Shown here: positions 18,690 through 27,604 of the stretch, piece by piece
Layout: each line of letters opens with the position of its first letter
Numbering within the stretch: position 1 is the first letter of the stretch
Assembly (NCBI RefSeq): GCF_001029445.1
Contig: NZ_LDOT01000006.1
Location: 186,001-250,000, forward strand
DNA: 64,000 nucleotides
Direction of reading: 5' to 3'
DNA from: Photobacterium aquae
GTDB lineage: Bacteria; Pseudomonadota; Gammaproteobacteria; Enterobacterales; Vibrionaceae
Program-made: the position numbers and the translations under genes
The notes under the pieces: model-generated
The model's input: the letters and a program-made list of their open reading frames with translations, nothing else
Told to the model about the DNA's origin: nothing
Databases searched by the model: none

Positions 18690-18817
18690 GTGCGAAATAA
18701 TAGATGAAAATTACGGCGATAACAACAAAATCAAAATTAATTGAAATGCCTGTACGCTGAACGATGTCTTTAGAAATTAAGACAGAGCAGTAGGATGCGC
18801 ATCATACATCGCGTGAT

Positions 18818-18864
18818 ATACCCAAATGATATTTAGCTATAGGGCTGGGATATCACTTGGGTAT
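18818..18864. repeat. Inverted repeat with TACCCAA ends, downstream of the secreted-protein gene
   Basis: ATACCCAAATGATAT and ATATCACTTGGGTAT form a 15-bp stem with one G/A difference around a 17-base loop. There is no T-run, so it is not a classical terminator. Similar TACCCA/TGGGTA elements occur at about 26188 and 45104, so it may be a dispersed intergenic repeat. Confidence 0.55.
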
Positions 18865-18878
18865 TCGACGATTGATTA

Positions 18879-20417
18879 TTACATCGGTGTCGCTAAATAG
18901 AGTTTGTCTTTGTCTCGATCGGCATATACCACATAAGGGACATTGCCAACACGAAATCCATAGGGTTCAACGGCGGCTTCTATCGGAATAACTCGTTCGA
19001 TTTTACGGTTGAGTAAATCAACCCGCCAGATGCAGGCATAGGCTGATGAGTTATCAAAATAGATTTCATAACTATCGCCCCCCCAAGAAAGGTTGTTGAT
19101 TACCCAGTTTTCGTAGTGATCATTAATCAGAATGCTTTTATGGTAGGGGGTTTCAACGAGTAATTGGCCATCATCGCTGCTTATTTGACTTTGTTGGTCG
19201 GCTGATACTAGCGGTACGGACGAATAGCGACCTTTGTGCGGAGGTGGCGCATAAGGAACCTGTACCAGAGAGGGAGCTGCCGCAGTGAGATCTAGCTCGA
19301 AATAATCATCCTGTTTGTTTTTTATGTACAGCAGTGATTCTTCGATACTATGGACATAGACCGGTTCAGGTGCTGTGAATACGGTCTTTTTGTTGCCCGT
19401 TAGCAAATCAAGCGTCTTAATATCATTACCAAGATTATAAACTAGCTCAATACGGCTCTTATAATGAGCGACAAGGAAGTTTTCCTGACTAGCCATTTCA
19501 TTGATGTCGATGAGCGCTTTGTGCCTCCACCAGTTGTATGGATCGACGGTAAAATCTGTCGTTATTGTTTTTTCTAGCTCAGCAAGGTATTCCGGTGAGT
19601 AATCGTTGTCGCTTTTACTCTGTACCATATCGGTATTGAGTTGTGTGACTTGCTGCTGGGTTGTTTCGTTGGTTTGATAAGCGCGTAATGAATAGTATTC
19701 GGTACGTTTGTTAGCAGCTTGGGGTTGCAGTGAGCCTTCGGTGTTAAAGACATTGGCAACCATCATAGGGCGTTCGTCGCCAAGGAAGAGATGACGGGTC
19801 TTGCCGTCGTTGGGTATAACACCGTCGAAGGGAATGCGAATTGCTTTAGTGTCGGTGCCCGCCTTTAGTAAGGTTAGCGATGTCCCTTGTGTTAATGTTT
19901 TGGGGCCAATACATTCTATCGACTCATGATTTGCGATGTTGCCTTGCCAAGATGCCGGCACGGCAAGGAAATTTTTGTCAAGAGCACAACTTGAGCGAGT
20001 AAGCCGTGTATCAATTCGTGACTCGGTTTGCTTGAGTGAACATAGGCCAAGGTTGGTTTGTATTGCTTGGGCGATTCGGGGATGTTGCTGTAACGTATCG
20101 GCCTTAATAAGGGACGCGATGTCGTCACATGCTTTTTGATTATCGGTCCGTGATGCCGCGAGAGAATAGTCGCTAAGCAGCCATAGTGTTTCTGCTGACG
20201 GTGAATGCGCCGAAAACAAGGCCGGGCAACTATCAGCATAAAGATAAGCTGCGTAGTAGGCGGCTGTGTAATCTTTTTTCTGATAATGCTTTAAAAATAG
20301 AGCTCGGGTTTTAGCAGTAGTTGTATCGTTGCACGCACTGTTTTCCGTATTGGCTTGAAGCGCAGTAGGAAGTGCAAAAAATCCAACCATGACAAGCGGT
20401 AAGATAAATTTTCTCAT
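18879..20417 (-). CDS. Secreted protein of unknown function
   Basis: A 512-residue protein with a cleavable signal peptide (MRKFILPLVMVGFFALPTALQA, then NTENS). Pairs of cysteines early in the mature part (SACND, DSCPAL, KACDD, LCSL, SSCALD) suggest disulfides in a helical, TPR-like N-terminal region of about 150 residues (KHYQKKDYTAAYYAAYLYAD). The C-terminal two thirds look like a beta-propeller (repeated segments such as IELVYNLGNDIKTLDLLTG and IWRVDLLNRKIERVIPIE). I do not recognise a family. It is monocistronic and its start lacks a clear ribosome site. Most likely periplasmic. Confidence 0.8.
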   Translation of the reverse strand: MRKFILPLVMVGFFALPTALQANTENSACNDTTTAKTRALFLKHYQKKDYTAAYYAAYLYADSCPALFSAHSPSAETLWLLSDYSLAASRTDNQKACDDIASLIKADTLQQHPRIAQAIQTNLGLCSLKQTESRIDTRLTRSSCALDKNFLAVPASWQGNIANHESIECIGPKTLTQGTSLTLLKAGTDTKAIRIPFDGVIPNDGKTRHLFLGDERPMMVANVFNTEGSLQPQAANKRTEYYSLRAYQTNETTQQQVTQLNTDMVQSKSDNDYSPEYLAELEKTITTDFTVDPYNWWRHKALIDINEMASQENFLVAHYKSRIELVYNLGNDIKTLDLLTGNKKTVFTAPEPVYVHSIEESLLYIKNKQDDYFELDLTAAAPSLVQVPYAPPPHKGRYSSVPLVSADQQSQISSDDGQLLVETPYHKSILINDHYENWVINNLSWGGDSYEIYFDNSSAYACIWRVDLLNRKIERVIPIEAAVEPYGFRVGNVPYVVYADRDKDKLYLATPM

Positions 20418-20697
20418 TAACTGATGTTATTGTTATTTATGGTACCGGCACTATAACAGAAAATAATGGCAAGGCCGTGATGTTAAGTCAGCGAAACAGA
20501 GCCAGCGAAAGAGTTGAGCGGTTTCATTCAGGTTTGTTGCCGGTATGGACAGTGCGAAGGATCAAAAGAATTGCCGCATATAGCCAGCCAATGAGTTGCT
20601 TGCCATCTGCTAATATATGTCCAGCAGGGATGGTTTGTTCATTCTCGATTCATCTTTGTCGTCACATACTTAGGTCAAACCAGAAAAGGAGCAAAAA

Positions 20698-21078
20698 ATG
20701 AAAAAACAACTAATTGTCACTCTTGGTGCGCTACTGCTTTCCAGTTCTGTTTTGGCTGCCGATAACTCTTCGTCGGGCGGCGGTTTTCAGGGGCCTAGCG
20801 CCAACGACAATCTCAATACGGTTGAAGATGTTATGAATGCAAGCTGGCTGACCGATGGTACGCCTGTGACGCTTGTTGGCCACCTGACTCATTCATTGGG
20901 TAATGAGCGTTATCTGTTTGCTGATGATACCGGAAATATGCCAGTAAAGATTGATGACGATGAATGGAATGGCCAGACAATTACGCCAAAAAGCAAAATT
21001 CAGATTAATGGTGTTATTGAGAAAGACGATAGCATCAATGCGGTTGATGCCAATACGGTTCAGATCCTGAATAACTGA
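20698..21078 (+). CDS. YgiW/YdeI-type periplasmic OB-fold stress protein
   Basis: A 126-residue protein with signal peptide (LLLSSSVLA, then ADNSS) and the bacterial OB-fold (BOF) domain: GGFQGPSA, VEDVMNASWLTDGTPVTLVG, NERYLFADDTGNMPVKIDDD and a C-terminal INGVIEKDD. The family (YgiW, YdeI, VisP) lies in the periplasm and is linked to stress tolerance and to two-component systems such as QseBC, by unclear mechanisms. A strong AAAAGGAG ribosome site lies 6 bases before the ATG. Length and motif order are normal. A terminator follows, so it is a single-gene unit. Confidence 0.9.
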   Translation: MKKQLIVTLGALLLSSSVLAADNSSSGGGFQGPSANDNLNTVEDVMNASWLTDGTPVTLVGHLTHSLGNERYLFADDTGNMPVKIDDDEWNGQTITPKSKIQINGVIEKDDSINAVDANTVQILNN

Positions 21079-21112
21079 TCGGCTGTGTGAGGGCGCTTAG
21101 CCCGTGATAAAC

Positions 21113-21142
21113 AAGAGGAGCATCTGAGTGCTCCTTTTGTTT
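21113..21142 (+). terminator. Terminator after the OB-fold protein gene
   Basis: AGGAGCA / TGCTCCT stem with short loop followed by TTTTGTTTTG. Confidence 0.8.
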
Positions 21143-21223
21143 TGTCTGCGCTTCTTGTTGCGTTATACGTGGTTATTAATTCTTGATGTTAGTCGTGCGG
21201 TACAGTACACGGCGAGTTAATGA

Positions 21224-22294
21224 TCATTCACTTTTGGGGTTGTCGTTAGAGGATGGTGGGTTTTCCCCGTTGTCTTTGTCTTTGGCCTCTTGTTTTTCTT
21301 GTTTCTCTTCATCAAGGATAGCTTTAGGTGTTGATTTCTCTTTTTTGTCTAGGCGGTAGGCGATAGCAAGGCCAAAGCGTGATTTTTTATTTGTGACAAG
21401 GGCCTCTAATGCTTTGCTGTCGACGGTATCGAATTTTCCCATTTCTTTTGCTGTGCGCTTTGAATTTCCAATAACCGTATCATCCGCGAGATCGACCATG
21501 ATGGTTGCCGCCTCGGTAAGTGCAGTGGCGTACTCTTCAGGATCATTGAGATCATAATCAGAGATATTCATGTGCTTGCGAATTTCCAAAGCCCAGTTCA
21601 ATGCAAGAAAAGGAATCATTGTGGTGTTATTGTCTTTTCCATCAGGTTTAGGAGGGCGATAGCTTATCCCTTCGAGGAAATTGACAACCGATAGGTATTT
21701 GTCGTTTTTGAGTTGTTTCATACCAATGTATTCAGGCAAATCATCCGGTTTTATTTTTTCGCCTTTGCGGTTGAATAACCAAACCTCATGGTCATTATTC
21801 ATTTCAGCCCAGAAGTCATCACCAGAATCGAGAAGATTATGTGCCACTTTAACTGTAATGGGGACGCTTGTTCCGCCGTTCGGCATATCCCAAAAGGTTG
21901 AGAGTGCTGTCAGTTTATCCGTTAAGTACAGCACGCCTTCTTCAGGTCCTATTACCACAGTGCTGAGTGCGGTTTTGTGCTTTGTGGTTTTGTCTTTGCA
22001 TTGATAACTTGCAGAGTCGGTAGGGGTTGAGTCTTCAGACCATTTTTTTACCCCTGATCGACCATTTAAACGGCAGAGGTCATTAAATATATTTTTTTTG
22101 TCGGTTTTGTATCTCTGCAGGTTGGCATAGATAGCATCGTAATCAAGCACGGCTTGAGTGGGCAACAGTTGATCTAGTGTGACTGAAATCGTATCGCCGT
22201 TTTCCAGCTCGTTATAGGTGATTTTTTCTGCATAGCACACTCCAGCAAGGCATACTTGGGCTGCTATTAGGGTTAGGTAACACCGCCAGTGCAT
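21224..22294 (-). CDS. Secreted ParB/Srx-superfamily (ParBc_2-like) protein
   Basis: A 356-residue exported protein (signal ending LAGVCYA, then EKITY). The region from LDQLLPTQAVLDYDAI through VVIGPEEGVLYLTD to GDDFWAEMNNDHEVWLFNRK and LNDPEEYA resembles the ParB-like family ParBc_2, including the LxPTQ opening and the DxFWxEM segment. In family members I recall, a His-rich DxHH-type motif follows VVIGPxxxLYL; here it reads TDKLTALSTF, so the presumed catalytic histidines seem lost. The C-terminus is a charged low-complexity tail (EEKQEKQEAKDKDNGE). A periplasmic, non-partitioning role is likely. Family call is from memory, moderately sure. Confidence 0.65.
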   Translation of the reverse strand: MHWRCYLTLIAAQVCLAGVCYAEKITYNELENGDTISVTLDQLLPTQAVLDYDAIYANLQRYKTDKKNIFNDLCRLNGRSGVKKWSEDSTPTDSASYQCKDKTTKHKTALSTVVIGPEEGVLYLTDKLTALSTFWDMPNGGTSVPITVKVAHNLLDSGDDFWAEMNNDHEVWLFNRKGEKIKPDDLPEYIGMKQLKNDKYLSVVNFLEGISYRPPKPDGKDNNTTMIPFLALNWALEIRKHMNISDYDLNDPEEYATALTEAATIMVDLADDTVIGNSKRTAKEMGKFDTVDSKALEALVTNKKSRFGLAIAYRLDKKEKSTPKAILDEEKQEKQEAKDKDNGENPPSSNDNPKSE

Positions 22295-22394
22295 AACGTT
22301 CTCTCATACCGTGTGTTTTGAGAAGTTTAGCAAAGCATGGATGAAGCGATGTTTCATCCTTGAGGGGGGGAAGACGTCACAGAGGACGTTATCG

Positions 22395-22432
22395 CGCTGT
22401 CTTCCTCTATCCGTGCATGGGGGAAGACAGCG
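22395..22432. repeat. Perfect 11-bp hairpin downstream of DUF3334 gene
   Basis: CGCTGTCTTCC / GGAAGACAGCG with a 16-base loop, between two minus-strand genes. No T-run follows on either strand, so a terminator role is doubtful; it may stabilise the 3' end of the upstream transcript. Confidence 0.5.
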
Positions 22433-22453
22433 AATAGTGATGCTTCGAGGCGT

Positions 22454-23131
22454 TTATAGGCCTAGTTCATCAAGTAAATCCAAGTCAACATCGGGTTGCT
22501 TCGCCTCAGCTTTGCTAGGTTGCTGGGTACGCTGTGTTTGTTCGATGATGCTGTCAGGATCATCATGGCTTTGCTGGTCAAACTCTTCGAGTTGAATAAA
22601 CTCAGTTTTATCCATAGCAAGCTCAAGGTAGAAAATATTATTGTTTTCAGTCGTGAAACTGACTCGGCGTGCTTGCGGGCGATCAAGGTTAGTATCAACA
22701 GATAGCAAAATTTGTTTGTTGAGTGCCAGCATCTTTGGCTGGTTCTGGGTGATAGAAACCTGAAGCTCGCGGCGGATTTTGCCAGTGAAGTCACCCACAA
22801 CTTGGTTCATGAGCTCGCCCAATACGTCTGATACCTCATCTGACGTATGGTGAATTGCGAGCTCGTCTTCCATCATGCCCATTTTTAACATGTAATTTTT
22901 GTACAGTTCGAGTGCAGCTTGTTGTGAAAAATTGCTAACAACAAGACCGGTAAAGCCACCGTCAAACAGAACAAAACAGCCTATATCAGGCTTGAGGCTG
23001 GTTTTGTTGATTTTTTGTACCATTGCCGAGTAGGAAATGTCACTGTCGGTTGCTGTAGACAATACCGTTGAAAATGACTGGCAGAGCTTGAGCAAGATGT
23101 CGTCAGTGGTAATGATTTTGGTTTTTTTCAT
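22454..23131 (-). CDS. DUF3334 family protein (CheX-like)
   Basis: A 225-residue cytoplasmic protein conserved in vibrios; the segments KPDIGCFVLFDGGFTGLVV, TSDEVSDVLGELMNQVVGDF and LALNKQILLSVDTNLDRPQ are as I remember for DUF3334. The DEVxDVLGELMNQVVGDF helix has the E-x2-N pattern of CheX/CheC phosphatases, so a phosphatase or signalling-adaptor fold is plausible. The second Met (MKKTKIITTDDI) was chosen over the ATG 12 bases upstream because it matches related proteins; neither has a clear ribosome site. The acidic C-terminal tail (DVDLDLLDELGL) may be an interaction peptide. A REC-CheC-like gene lies 1 kb away. Confidence 0.8.
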   Translation of the reverse strand: MKKTKIITTDDILLKLCQSFSTVLSTATDSDISYSAMVQKINKTSLKPDIGCFVLFDGGFTGLVVSNFSQQAALELYKNYMLKMGMMEDELAIHHTSDEVSDVLGELMNQVVGDFTGKIRRELQVSITQNQPKMLALNKQILLSVDTNLDRPQARRVSFTTENNNIFYLELAMDKTEFIQLEEFDQQSHDDPDSIIEQTQRTQQPSKAEAKQPDVDLDLLDELGL

Positions 23132-23373
23132 TAGGATATACATCGCAAATTTGGGGCACTAACTCACTATATCGACCGTTTGGTACAAAAATGAAGGACT
23201 CGAGAGCGGAAATTTCTGTTTATGGGGGGCGGTGTCGTAACTATTTTTGTTGTAGATAATGATAGGGCAAGCTACCTCAAGACTACTCGACCACTAGGCT
23301 CAATGTCTGGAGGCAGCTAGATAGCGCCGAAATGGTTAGGATGACTAGCCATTTGCGGTTGTCAAAACAGTAA

Positions 23374-23739
23374 TCACGCAGCGTTGAAGCGGTTCTCTAG
23401 GTATTCAATGATGTCGTTTGATTCATACATCCAAGTAACGTTGCCGTTATCTTCTTCGATACGAAGGCAAGGCACTTTACGTTTCCCCCCTCCGGCAATG
23501 AGCTCTTTCTCATGTTCAGGCTGTTTTGCATCACGCGTTTCCAGCGGTAGGCTTAGTCGTTTGGCAGTGCGGCGTACTTTTACGCAAAACGGGCAGGCAT
23601 CGAATTGATAAAGTTTAAGTTGGGCAACTGCTTGGTTTACCTTGTCTTGTTGTTCTTCATCTCGTTTTAGCGACCGAGGCGAAAATACGGCATTGAAGAG
23701 CAGGATGAGTTGTCCGAGCACCAGACGAATGACTTTCAT
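23374..23739 (-). CDS. Glutaredoxin-like protein
   Basis: A 121-residue protein with an N-terminal hydrophobic segment (VIRLVLGQLILLFNAVF) that probably anchors it in the inner membrane, followed by a glutaredoxin/GST-N thioredoxin fold. The active site is CPFC (in LYQFDACPFCVKVRR), with the conserved cis-Pro (KVPCLRIEE) and the C-terminal ESNDIIEYLENRF glutathione-binding helix. It likely reduces disulfides or mixed glutathione disulfides facing the cytoplasm. AAGGA lies 9 bases before the ATG. Monocistronic. Confidence 0.9.
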   Translation of the reverse strand: MKVIRLVLGQLILLFNAVFSPRSLKRDEEQQDKVNQAVAQLKLYQFDACPFCVKVRRTAKRLSLPLETRDAKQPEHEKELIAGGGKRKVPCLRIEEDNGNVTWMYESNDIIEYLENRFNAA

Positions 23740-24111
23740 ATGAAGGATTCCTTTATAGTAATGTTTATACCCAATTTACCTCAAAATGAAGAATTAAAGC
23801 GGCTCCAGCATAGTCACGAGTTGTAAAATAAGCGAAAAGTAGCGTGCCATTCATCAACTTATATTGTCATATTTTAATATGCTGAAATAACCATTTTGAC
23901 GTCATTGGAGTATAACCATCATACCTTGAGTTTATAAATAAGCCAAAGAGTCAATAGCACGATAAAAGCAATGAAAATTAAACTATTTCACATTAATTGT
24001 ATGGAAAAGCCGATCAGTATCACTTAGTGCAAAAATACCGTGCTTATATAAACCATGAGTTGCATATTTACATTATCATTTTCACATTCGATGAAAATAT
24101 AGGTGTGAGTT
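23740..24111. other. Divergent intergenic region (glutaredoxin / signalling operon)
   Basis: About 370 AT-rich bases holding promoters in both directions. A short TACCCAATTTACCTCAA tract at 23769 resembles one end of the inverted repeats seen elsewhere in the window. No gene or RNA recognised. Confidence 0.45.
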
Positions 24112-25143
24112 GTGCTGTCCCCCAAACGTATTTTGATATGTGATGATTCACCGGTGGTACACCGGAGCCTGTCGAAATACCTTCAAGAGTTTGAAGGTGT
24201 CAGTGTGATATTTGCTAGCGACGGACAAGAAGCGCTGAATTGTATGGCAAATGAACGCATTGATATTTTGTTTCTGGATTTAACCATGCCAGTTATGGAC
24301 GGCTTTGAGGTATTGGAAGAATTAGCGGATCAGCGGTCAGAGCTGTCGATTATTGTGCTGTCAGCGGATATACAGCAACAGGCAAAAGAGCGCTGTAGTC
24401 GTCTTGGTGCTGCTCATTTTCTTGCCAAACCATTTCAAAAGCAGATGCTTTTGAAAGTACTTTCCGAGGTCGGTGTTGATGGCGCTTTGCCCTCTAACGA
24501 CACTCAGCATCTCGCCAGCACGAAGATTCGCCACATATCGGTTGAGCCGTCACCTGCGTTTATTACTAGAGGGAACGACGCTTGCCTGACAGCCTTTCGG
24601 GAAATAGCCAACATTGCTTTGGGGCGAGGGGGGGCAATTATTTCGGATCACCTTGGGGAATTTATCAAAATGCCGCAGCCCAATGTCGCCATGCTGTGTC
24701 CGGCTGATCTTTTAATGACGATCCACGATATTAAGCACCAGCCTGATTCAACCGCAATTTCGCAGCGGTTTGTAGGCGGTGGTATACATGGAGAGGCATT
24801 AATCTGTTTGCATGGGCGTGACATACTTCATTTTGGTGAAAGACTAGGCTTTAGTCAGGTTGATGAAAACAAACATGAAATTGTCGTAAATATTGCAAAT
24901 TTAATGGTGTCGTCATTTTTGGTCGCCCTCTCAGAGCAAATGAATATTCCATTTTCGGTCCGCCAGCCTTTGGTGATGGAGGACTATATGGCCTGGGGAG
25001 ATAATGTGAGCAACCAGCAGTCGCTGTTTACTGTTGAATATTGCTATAAAGCTGAACGGTATGATGTGGAATGTGCGGTACTGTTTATGATGGATTGCCA
25101 TTCAATTCCAGTCATTAGACAAATTATGGAGACATTGCATTGA
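24112..25143 (+). CDS. Response regulator with C-terminal CheC-like domain
   Basis: A 343-residue protein: receiver domain at residues 5-120 with acidic pair DD (11-12), phospho-acceptor D56 (LFLDLTMP), conserved S84 (VLSAD) and K106 (FLAKPF), followed after a linker by a CheC/CheX-type phosphatase-like domain (LTAFREIANIALGRGGAIIS, then EIVVNIANLMVSSFLVALSE, the paired E-x2-N helices of CheC, here E-IAN and NIANLM). It may dephosphorylate response regulators or signal to its neighbour. GTG start with AGGTG 6 bases upstream. Its stop overlaps the next start by 4 bp (TTGA), coupling it to a diguanylate cyclase. Confidence 0.9.
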   Translation: MLSPKRILICDDSPVVHRSLSKYLQEFEGVSVIFASDGQEALNCMANERIDILFLDLTMPVMDGFEVLEELADQRSELSIIVLSADIQQQAKERCSRLGAAHFLAKPFQKQMLLKVLSEVGVDGALPSNDTQHLASTKIRHISVEPSPAFITRGNDACLTAFREIANIALGRGGAIISDHLGEFIKMPQPNVAMLCPADLLMTIHDIKHQPDSTAISQRFVGGGIHGEALICLHGRDILHFGERLGFSQVDENKHEIVVNIANLMVSSFLVALSEQMNIPFSVRQPLVMEDYMAWGDNVSNQQSLFTVEYCYKAERYDVECAVLFMMDCHSIPVIRQIMETLH

Positions 25144-26126
25144 ATGAAAAAAGCCACCTTGCCGATTTTCACCTTATTTTGCAGGTTATAGACAATATTG
25201 ATGCAGGTGTGGTGATCCTTGACAGGGAACACCGAGTTGTCGCTTGGAATAGCTTTATGCAGGCTTACAGCGGAGTCTGTGTTGATCGAATCATGGGCTA
25301 TGACCTATTTGATGTGATTGATGATTTACCTAAAACATGGCTGATAAATAAAATAAACTCCACATTCAAGCTGCGTACTCGCACATTCAGCTGTTGGGAA
25401 GATCGTCCGTTCATCTTTAATTTTAGTAATTTCAGCCCCGTGGTTGGGGGCTCGTCAGTGATGTACCAAAATATGACGTTGACGCCGCTGAAGTCGTTGA
25501 CCGGGGAATATCATCATATCTGCCTTACCATTACAGATGTTTCGGATATTGCGCGCAATAAGATGCACCTTCATGAGTCTAATGCGCAACTTACCCATCT
25601 CAGTATGACAGATCGGCTCACCCAGCTTTATAACCGCGGCCATTGGGAAACGTGCTTGGCCGAAGAGTTTGAGCGTTGTGTCCAGTTGCAATCGTCATCA
25701 ACCTTGGTGATGTTTGATATCGACCATTTTAAAAAGGTCAATGACACTTATGGTCATGTCGCCGGAGATGCTGTCATTAAGCAAATTTCGACAATTTTGC
25801 AGAAAACCAAACGTCAGAGTGATTTGGCGGGGCGTTATGGCGGCGAGGAGTTTGGGATTATCCTGCCGGGAACAAGTGCCGACATGGCGATGTATTTTGC
25901 CGAACGGCTGCGGTCGCGAATAGAGAAGGCGGTCGTCAAGGTAGACATTCGCGAGATCATCACCACCGTGAGTTTGGGGATGGCAGAGTGGACTCCGGCA
26001 ATGGCAAATTACAATCAATGGCTAGAATGTGCAGACCGTGCGTTATATCACTCCAAGCAGAATGGCCGTAATCAGTCTACAATCTTTGCCGTCAGCGAGA
26101 AAACTGCCCAAAAACAAAGCATGTGA
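25140..26126 (+). CDS. PAS-GGDEF diguanylate cyclase
   Basis: A 328-residue soluble sensor cyclase: PAS domain at about 10-135 (IDNIDAGVVILDREHRVVAWN) and GGDEF domain at about 155-315 with active site GGEEF (234-238), Mg-binding D193 (MFDIDHFKKVND) and the inhibitory I-site RQSD five residues before it. It should make cyclic di-GMP and be subject to product inhibition. Start is a TTG overlapping the REC-CheC stop (TTGA); the nearby ATG is out of frame. The pair forms a compact two-gene signalling operon in which the receiver/CheC protein probably controls or is controlled by the PAS-GGDEF protein. Confidence 0.92.
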   Translation: MNEKSHLADFHLILQVIDNIDAGVVILDREHRVVAWNSFMQAYSGVCVDRIMGYDLFDVIDDLPKTWLINKINSTFKLRTRTFSCWEDRPFIFNFSNFSPVVGGSSVMYQNMTLTPLKSLTGEYHHICLTITDVSDIARNKMHLHESNAQLTHLSMTDRLTQLYNRGHWETCLAEEFERCVQLQSSSTLVMFDIDHFKKVNDTYGHVAGDAVIKQISTILQKTKRQSDLAGRYGGEEFGIILPGTSADMAMYFAERLRSRIEKAVVKVDIREIITTVSLGMAEWTPAMANYNQWLECADRALYHSKQNGRNQSTIFAVSEKTAQKQSM

Positions 26127-26187
26127 ATGTAAAAACTTAATTTATATCATTGTAATTAATCTTATATTTTTTAGAATGCTACTGTGT

Positions 26188-26214
26188 ACCCAAACAGCAA
26201 GACGCGATTTGGGC
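26188..26214. repeat. Short ACCCAAA/TTTGGGC inverted repeat
   Basis: ACCCAAA (26188-26194) and TTTGGGC (26208-26214, one end mismatched) around 13 bases, after the cyclase gene; probably a decayed member of the TACCCAA-type intergenic repeats. Confidence 0.4.
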
Positions 26215-26340
26215 ATAGAGCTAACTTGAGTTATGATCTTGATTTAGTTCGCTGGGAATATGAGAAGGGCTCGGCAGGAACGCGATAGACGTTGTCTATC
26301 TATGCGGCCCATAGGAATCGTAAACGAGAAATCGGAAGTT

Positions 26341-26688
26341 ATGGTTGTAGAATCTGAAGGCTATCACGCGCTCATCGAATATTTTACTGAGCATCTCTCG
26401 CTATTTGAAAAGTCAGACGCTGAAGGCTGTGCTGAAACAGTCGAGGATGTTGTGACGGATATGATAGCAACGAATTTGATGGCTGTATTTGCCCAAAATC
26501 CTGATTTGGCAAAAGACTTCCGTTTTAAGTTGATGCAAGAAGCTGATGCGGTTGTTGAAGACCTCAATGAAGTCTTGGCTGGAGTATGGACTCGTTGCCC
26601 AACGAACGAGCAGGTCGTATTTTTGGAAGACTATATTGGTCTGGTCAAAAACCTGTTTGATTCGGCAATTAGCCAATACGCCCAGTAA
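26341..26688 (+). CDS. DUF3802 family protein
   Basis: A 115-residue acidic helical protein found in vibrios: MVVESEGYHALIEYFTEHL, VEDVVTDMIATNLM, LMQEADAVVEDLNEVLA and the C-terminal GLVKNLFDSAIS match the family as I recall it. Function unknown; no catalytic residues or membrane segment visible. I chose the ATG at 26341 over the upstream in-frame start because the added 27 residues (arginine-rich) are not family-like; GGAAG lies close before it. Adjacent to but separated by about 210 bp from the cyclase operon. Confidence 0.82.
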   Translation: MVVESEGYHALIEYFTEHLSLFEKSDAEGCAETVEDVVTDMIATNLMAVFAQNPDLAKDFRFKLMQEADAVVEDLNEVLAGVWTRCPTNEQVVFLEDYIGLVKNLFDSAISQYAQ

Positions 26689-26884
26689 CAATCTGCGTTT
26701 CGTTAATGACGATGCACAGCGAAAATCGGCTGCTCATATTGAGTGGCCGTTTTTGATCATGGCACTCTCGTTCATCTCACTGGAATATCGTATGAACCTC
26801 AAATTGTGATCTAAGTTCACAATGATTGCAACTTGCCGAGACAGCAGTACAATGCAGGCGTTTTATATTGTTTGGTAGGTTGTT

Positions 26885-27604
26885 ATGCGAATTCACGCTG
26901 TCCATAAGCTTTACGATGAGCGCCTTGCTCGTTCGACAAAACCATTTTTGGCCAGAGGCGGCAAGTTAGAGCGTTGTGGCTTTTGTATGCTGCGGGCGAC
27001 GATGTGCATTTGCGCGAGCAAGCCGGTAATCAATTCCAATGCGGCTTTTTTGCTGGTGATGTACGATGATGAAGTGCTGAAGCCAAGCAATACAGGCCGG
27101 CTTATCGCCGATTTGTTCCACGATACCTATGCTTACATCTGGTCTCGTACCGAGCCTAACCCTGCCATGTTGTCACTGCTTGCTGATCCGCAATGGCAGC
27201 CTTATGTGGTCTTCCCCGCTGAATATGCCGAACCGGGCAGGGTGGCAGAACAGGTTGAGCTTGCCCCTGGTAAGCGTCCTTTGTTTGTGATGCTTGATGG
27301 CAGTTGGGCTGAAGCGAAAAAAATGTTTCGTAAGAGTCCGTATTTGAATGGTTTTCCTGTGCTGTCGATCAATCCGGAAAAACCATCGCGCTACCAGGTG
27401 AGGGAAGCGTCCAAGGCCAATCAGTTGGGAACGGCGGAAGTGGCTGCTCGAATTATAGATTTGTACGGCGAAAGTAAAAATGCCGAAGTTCTGGATTTAT
27501 GGTTTGATGTGTTCCGCGAAAGTTATATGGCAGGAAAGATGAACCGAATGTTGCCGGAGCACAATGCCAAAATTGATCTCGCGTTATGTATGACTGAATA
27601 TTAA
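26885..27604 (+). CDS. tapT: DTW-domain tRNA-uridine aminocarboxypropyltransferase
   Basis: A 239-residue enzyme of the DTW family (TapT/YfiP), which transfers the 3-amino-3-carboxypropyl group from S-adenosylmethionine to uridine 47 of tRNA (acp3U). An N-terminal cysteine cluster (CGFCMLRATMCIC) probably binds zinc; the AdoMet region has LVMYDDEVLKPSNTGRL, and the signature motif reads LDGSWAEAKKM, i.e. DGSW where the family has DTW or DGTW. C-terminal SRYQVREA and NQLGTAEVAA are conserved. Length is normal. The gene is monocistronic. Call is confident at family level; the substrate is inferred from E. coli YfiP. Confidence 0.88.
   Translation: MRIHAVHKLYDERLARSTKPFLARGGKLERCGFCMLRATMCICASKPVINSNAAFLLVMYDDEVLKPSNTGRLIADLFHDTYAYIWSRTEPNPAMLSLLADPQWQPYVVFPAEYAEPGRVAEQVELAPGKRPLFVMLDGSWAEAKKMFRKSPYLNGFPVLSINPEKPSRYQVREASKANQLGTAEVAARIIDLYGESKNAEVLDLWFDVFRESYMAGKMNRMLPEHNAKIDLALCMTEY

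Noticed and set aside
22395..22432. Hairpin as a Rho-independent terminator
   Set aside because: No T-run on either strand; kept only as a structural repeat.
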